NCBI RefSeq assembly: GCF_910592395.1
Contig: NC_088308.1
Coordinates: forward strand, 27,419,501 to 27,483,500
DNA length: 64,000 bases
Source of the DNA: Lineus longissimus
Lineage: Eukaryota > Nemertea > Pilidiophora > Heteronemertea > Lineidae
Direction of reading: 5' to 3'
Shown piece by piece: positions 61,101-64,000 of this stretch (within the stretch, counting starts at the first letter, position 1; each line of letters begins with the position of its first letter). The notes beneath the pieces were generated by a model. It was not told the DNA's origin. It ran no database searches and saw only the letters and a list, made by a program, of their open reading frames with translations. The position numbers and the translations under genes were made by a program.

Positions 61101-63176
61101 CATATTTAGTGAAAAGAAACTCCTTTGACGGTTATGCCATTTATCCTGCATAACAGCATGGTGGCCGTTGAAGGAACAAGTTGCATCATGATTTGAATGT
61201 CTTGTGTTCATTCAGACTTTTGCTTTTGGCATGGGTGCATGCTTTGTTCCTGATGCCAAAAAGAGAGTGGCACCCCTGGCATTGTTTTGGTACAGAAACA
61301 CCCAGAAGTATAGTACCAATAATCAAATTGCTTGGAGTTGGTGATATTGAAACTCTCCCAAGGCGAGCCAAGGACAAGGAGACCAAGTTCAAGAGAGTGC
61401 ATAATCCCTATGGGTGGCAGTTTAAAAGTGCTTTGTTTGAGGTCAACTTTCAGCTCATGTTTCACCTGATTCTTACTCTCTGTATTTCTGCTTGGTTTCA
61501 GTGACACTTATGGAAAAGGTATGTACAAAACCACCATGGCTGTCCTGTTCGGTTACGTTTGTGCCTCAGGAAAGTTGTAAAAATGTTCTTGCAAAATATA
61601 CAATAACATGTTTAAGACATATATTTTTGCGCTTCTCATGTTAATGAGTCTTCTAGATAACTCACTAAATGGAGTATGATATTCAATTCAGTTATAATGT
61701 ATGATCGTTAAAAAAGATTACAGTCCTAATTTAATAAGCTCAACTCCACAATCGTAGCTGAGTAGCTGAAATTATTTTATTATTTTGCCTGCAATCAGAA
61801 GAGATAGTTGCATATAGAGAAGTGAGGTGAGTCAGTAAAGTGACTGAACTATTTCGTATTTTGATGTTGATCTTTGGAGTTGGGCTGTTTACATCTTGCT
61901 TCAGGCTCAAGGTTCTCAATTCACTAGGCCATGGCCTACAAAATGTTCCAATTTCGCAACCAAAATGTCAAACACTGCAACCAAAATTTCTAACTTTGCA
62001 ACTTTGCGATGGTATAGCTCATACATGTACTTGTACATGTAACCCTGTTCTGACACATAAAAGAACAAAGGTTAGTTACTCAATGTTGCATCGCTTCTAA
62101 AGGTTGGACAAGTGCCTCAGACTGTTTTGCTGTCTTTAATTCTGAATTGCGAACCCTGAGCCCTGTTCATTGTATATTGTCACATCTCATTTAGTTTGTT
62201 AGACAGATTCATCTTGCTCTTAACTCATCTTCAAAATCTACTTCTCGGTCTTTATGTTGATCTTAAATAAGTCTCCACTACATTTCATCTGTGTTCTGTA
62301 GACATTTGACAAAAGTTACTTTCATATCATAACACCCCTACACTTTTGGTTTTTGCATGCTGAACACTTTTCTTGTTGTCAATGTTATTCTGTGGCTTCT
62401 TCAGTCCGTGTATTTACCCAATCTCACCACTTTTATATTTCTCCTTGGCTCAAATAGAAAAATATGTCCCTGTCTGCAACCGTTCATTCACTATATTATC
62501 TCTAGTATAATCAAAGATCTTCAGTTAGACGTTCTGCCTTTGATCAGTATTTCTCTCCATTTTTTCATTTTTTCTTATGCTCCATTGGCTATTCGACCTC
62601 TACTTCTAAAGCAAACATCATGTACACTTCAAATCATTGACTGTCTCTTCAAGGAGCAAGTTTTGAATCTGTGTTCAATACACCTAGATACCTCATAGTC
62701 ATAGATCCTTACGGCTAACTCTTATACTTCAGTTTTCACCACCCTCTTAAAGGTGAGGGGTTATTTTTTTAGCTTAGTTACTTTTCAGTTGGGCATTACA
62801 TTTCAGAACCCCTCCCCCCAGCGATGGCATTGAGGCAAGGTTCACCAAACCCTGATATTCGAGGTTCTCCTTTACCAGCACGGGTTTCCCCAAACCCTGC
62901 CACTGATAGGAAGTTCTCACCAGTGCCGTTTAGGCCAGCTTCCCCGCGGTCGAGTTCACCTCAGATGCAGTCCGTTTCGCCTCAGATGGCACCAGAACGG
63001 AAAATGACACCACCGTCTATTGCTGTTACACCTGAAGTTAACAAACCTGAAGTTAAAACTGCTCCGGCTCCTTATGTCAAGCAATACAACTCCCCTGCTG
63101 GGTTGTATTCTGTCGAAAATACCGCAGCAGCGGAAGCGCCCCCTGCCGACGCTACTGTCCACATTATGGTTGAACG
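45982..63176 (+). CDS. PDZ and LIM domain protein B (Zasp/PDLIM family: PDZ + two ZM motifs), 3' end beyond the window
   Basis: Exons 45982-46107, 48850-49001, 51584-51644, 55399-55511, 56056-56168, 58262-58517, 60247-60477, 61502-61518 and 62807-63176 make 1439 nt (479 aa so far) with all phases closing. PDZ domain about 5-92, with ligand loop PWGFRLQGG; a Gly/Pro/Asn-rich linker; ZM motif KQYNSPAGLY near 239-248 and again near 448-457; the LQ motif REPMHSRSFKMLQQQL at the end of exon 7. In ALP/Zasp proteins the ZM motif and PDZ bind alpha-actinin (family knowledge). LIM exons are expected to the right of the window but are not visible, so the number of LIM domains is unknown. Exon 1 and 2 boundaries match gene A, marking the two as paralogues. 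The small exons and equal-phase exons point to much alternative splicing. Confidence 0.94.
46724..46742. repeat. Homopolymer G run, 19 bases
   Basis: Nineteen G on the plus strand in intron 1 of PDZ-LIM B; replication slippage is likely, so the length may vary. Confidence 0.9.
48850..49001 (+). CDS. PDZ-LIM B exon 2: second half of PDZ
   Basis: VTPGSLADKCGLKGGDMIMK to CLELSIQR. It is 152 nt with a canonical GT donor, where gene A has a GC donor. Confidence 0.96.
49063..50080. mobile_element. Non-autonomous Tc1/mariner (pogo/Tigger-like) element, 1018 bp, TA target duplication
   Basis: The ends are CAGTGGAACCCCGGTAACAC and, at the right, the complement CGGGGTTCCACTG, flanked by TA on both sides (49061-49062 and 50081-50082). 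Sub-terminal GTGGTCGCGTTA/GTGGTCGTGTTA words recur near both ends. No transposase frame is present. It sits 61 bp after the exon 2 donor. Confidence 0.85.
51584..51644 (+). CDS. PDZ-LIM B exon 3: Gly/Met-rich linker (61 nt)
   Basis: GGRAPMPMMGGGDYPMYNED between atttcag and gtaagt, phase 2 in and phase 0 out. Confidence 0.88.
52549..52773. repeat. 62-bp minisatellite, about 3.6 copies
   Basis: Units of 62 bp beginning GATAAGCTCATTGATTATGC are almost identical, differing at one base in the GATGACSGATAAG junction. Such low divergence means recent expansion. It lies in intron 3. Confidence 0.95.
53255..53488. repeat. Degenerate 21-bp minisatellite built on CCATGGGCCC
   Basis: About eleven units of the form TTAGATTCTACCATGGGCCC, each with the palindromic GGGCCC or a variant. 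It lies in intron 3. Frames reading MGPWTLLWG come from it and are not genes. Confidence 0.92.
55399..55511 (+). CDS. PDZ-LIM B exon 4: Asn/Gln/Pro linker
   Basis: NSGYLNPNPQYGTPTGPGPR and NVTQQMSNLNLNP, 113 nt between a long T-tract acceptor and gtaagtg. Confidence 0.9.
56056..56168 (+). CDS. PDZ-LIM B exon 5: linker
   Basis: MPAPYSPHGQQSAGYTGPQS then FLHLQNELEFDYEGG. The donor is GGAG|gtaaag; a shorter end at GCAG|gttata is possible but weaker. It ends phase 1, matching exon 6. Confidence 0.78.
58262..58517 (+). CDS. PDZ-LIM B exon 6: Pro-rich linker and ZM motif 1
   Basis: Acidic/Pro-rich repeats (PPELPSNPPPDLPACPPPDF) precede ZM motif KKQYNSPAGLY. It is 256 nt, phase 1 in and phase 2 out; the donor is CAGG|gtaaac. 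Confidence 0.93.
59104..59131 (+). CDS. Candidate 28-nt alternative exon of PDZ-LIM B
   Basis: A 28-nt stretch between ttgctctattctag and gtattg. Entered in phase 1 (from exon 5) it reads APGGRQPWQR and leaves in phase 2 for exon 7, exactly replacing exon 6. After exon 6 it would shift the frame. Confidence 0.45.
60247..60477 (+). CDS. PDZ-LIM B exon 7: linker ending in the LQ motif
   Basis: SEPSPSIPDAPAFEPKKSET, a Lys/Ser-rich stretch and REPMHSRSFKMLQQQL. It is 231 nt, so skipping keeps frame. Confidence 0.93.
61502..61518 (+). CDS. PDZ-LIM B exon 8: 17-nt microexon
   Basis: TGACACTTATGGAAAAG between tgcttggtttcag and gtatgtac encodes SDTYGK across its junctions. It is needed to carry the frame from exon 7 (phase 2) to exon 9 (phase 1). 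Confidence 0.82.
62807..63176 (+). CDS. PDZ-LIM B exon 9: Ser/Pro-rich linker and ZM motif 2
   Basis: After EPLPPAMALRQGSPNP comes a run of SP dipeptides, then ZM motif VKQYNSPAGLYSVEN. A second in-frame acceptor at 62821 would start the exon at 62822 and drop five residues. The donor is AACG|gtaatg, phase 2. Confidence 0.9.
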
Positions 63177-63502
63177 GTAATGCAACATATCTTAAAACTT
63201 GAAAGCTTGATACATGCTCTATCACCACAGTTGTTCTTTGGCACCTCTTGGTTGCTTAGTAACCATCTGGTTACTATGGTTTCAACATGGTCACTATGAA
63301 TTCCACTTGACAGCCGTGGTAACCGTGTTGTGCCATGGTGATCAAGAAGTAACCATTTGGTTGCTAGGGCTACCATGGTGTTGCCTTGACAACTGTTCCC
63401 CATCTCCCTGGTGATGGTGTAGCCCCAACAAACCCTAACCCACCTTTCCTGTCTATCATCTGTCGCTCCCACATAACCCATCTATCGCGCTTGCTTGTAC
63501 AG

Positions 63503-63554
63503 ATCACAGACTCCAAACACAAGACGACTGCTAAAAAATGCTAGGAGTCGTTAA
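63503..63554 (+). CDS. Candidate alternative last exon of PDZ-LIM B (short form without LIM)
   Basis: After the acceptor cttgtacag, phase 2 from exon 9 reads RSQTPNTRRLLKNARSR then TAA at 63552-63554. This would end the protein before any LIM domain. Splice evidence only; the stretch may be plain intron. Confidence 0.25.
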
Positions 63555-63988
63555 CAATGCTTAGTGCAGTTTGTACAGTTTCATACTCAGTTACTGGTTC
63601 TACTCATTCTATCCAACCCCTCACTCTAATTGAATGTTATACCACCCAGTTATGAAGATATCAACTTCCTGAGAACCAGTAACTTGGGTAATAGCCTCAT
63701 AGTTCATTAGGTGCTGGTAGCTGGCCCACAGGCTTTCTTCTCAGTGAACATGAAACTTTTCACAAAATGTAAAATTGTCACTAAAGTGACTACTTCTTGC
63801 TCAGGAACACTATCAAAGGCCTCAACACGATCACTAGTGCTTCATGAATGGAACTATGTGTACATGCCTCATCTTGAGTTCATTTTCCCACTTCTACCAG
63901 CATCTACATGTTTGAATCATGTGTGTTTTCTGAGTGTGGTGTGCCCTCTGTACACTCTGTGTGATGACCGACCTATTGTTTCTTTCAG

Positions 63989-64000
63989 GTGGTGGACATG
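63989..64000 (+). CDS. Possible start of the next PDZ-LIM B exon at the window edge
   Basis: A good acceptor (ttgtttctttcag) ends at 63988; only 12 bases follow, too few to identify the exon. Confidence 0.3.

Overview
This window is eukaryotic nuclear DNA from an intron-rich bilaterian animal, most likely a marine invertebrate (lophotrochozoan or deuterostome). The evidence is four spliced animal genes with GT-AG (and two GC-AG) introns, metazoan-specific protein families, AT-leaning introns full of short repeats and foldback elements, and scattered TACATGTA-type words. The species cannot be fixed from the sequence. I joined exons by hand using splice sites and reading phase. All four models close in frame, three of them from start codon to stop codon.

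Region by region: (1) 1-4927 holds no gene I can support and lies downstream of the first gene. (2) 4928-28790, minus strand: a complete 11-coding-exon BMP type I receptor (BMPR1/ALK3-6 class, 528 aa). It has a signal peptide, ten-cysteine ectodomain, one membrane helix, GS box and kinase domain. Its 11.5-kb first intron carries a 0.9-kb foldback transposon with a 9-bp target-site duplication. (3) 28791-31130: the receptor promoter side with a perfect TGACGTCA site, then inverted-repeat elements. (4) 31131-36877, minus strand: a complete 10-exon PDZ plus three-LIM protein of the Enigma/Zasp family (737 aa). (5) 38103-39920, minus strand: a complete 4-exon secreted cyclase/kynurenine-formamidase-like protein (289 aa) with a hydrophobic C-terminal tail. 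(6) 39921-45981: a gap with an 895-bp tandem duplication carrying a conserved unassigned exon, plus other weak exon candidates. (7) 45982 to beyond the right edge, plus strand: a second PDZ/ZM-motif protein of the same Zasp/PDLIM family, cut before any LIM domain. It shows elaborate exon structure: a 17-nt microexon, a 28-nt exon that can only substitute for a ZM exon, two ZM exons of the same phase class, and paired in-frame acceptors.

The two PDZ-LIM genes share their first two intron positions and phases and point away from each other, so they look like an old inverted local duplication with the cyclase gene lying between them. Proteins of this family tie PDZ/LIM partners to alpha-actinin at Z-discs and actin-anchoring sites. 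The BMP receptor is a separate signalling gene. I see no operon-like or pathway link between the four genes.
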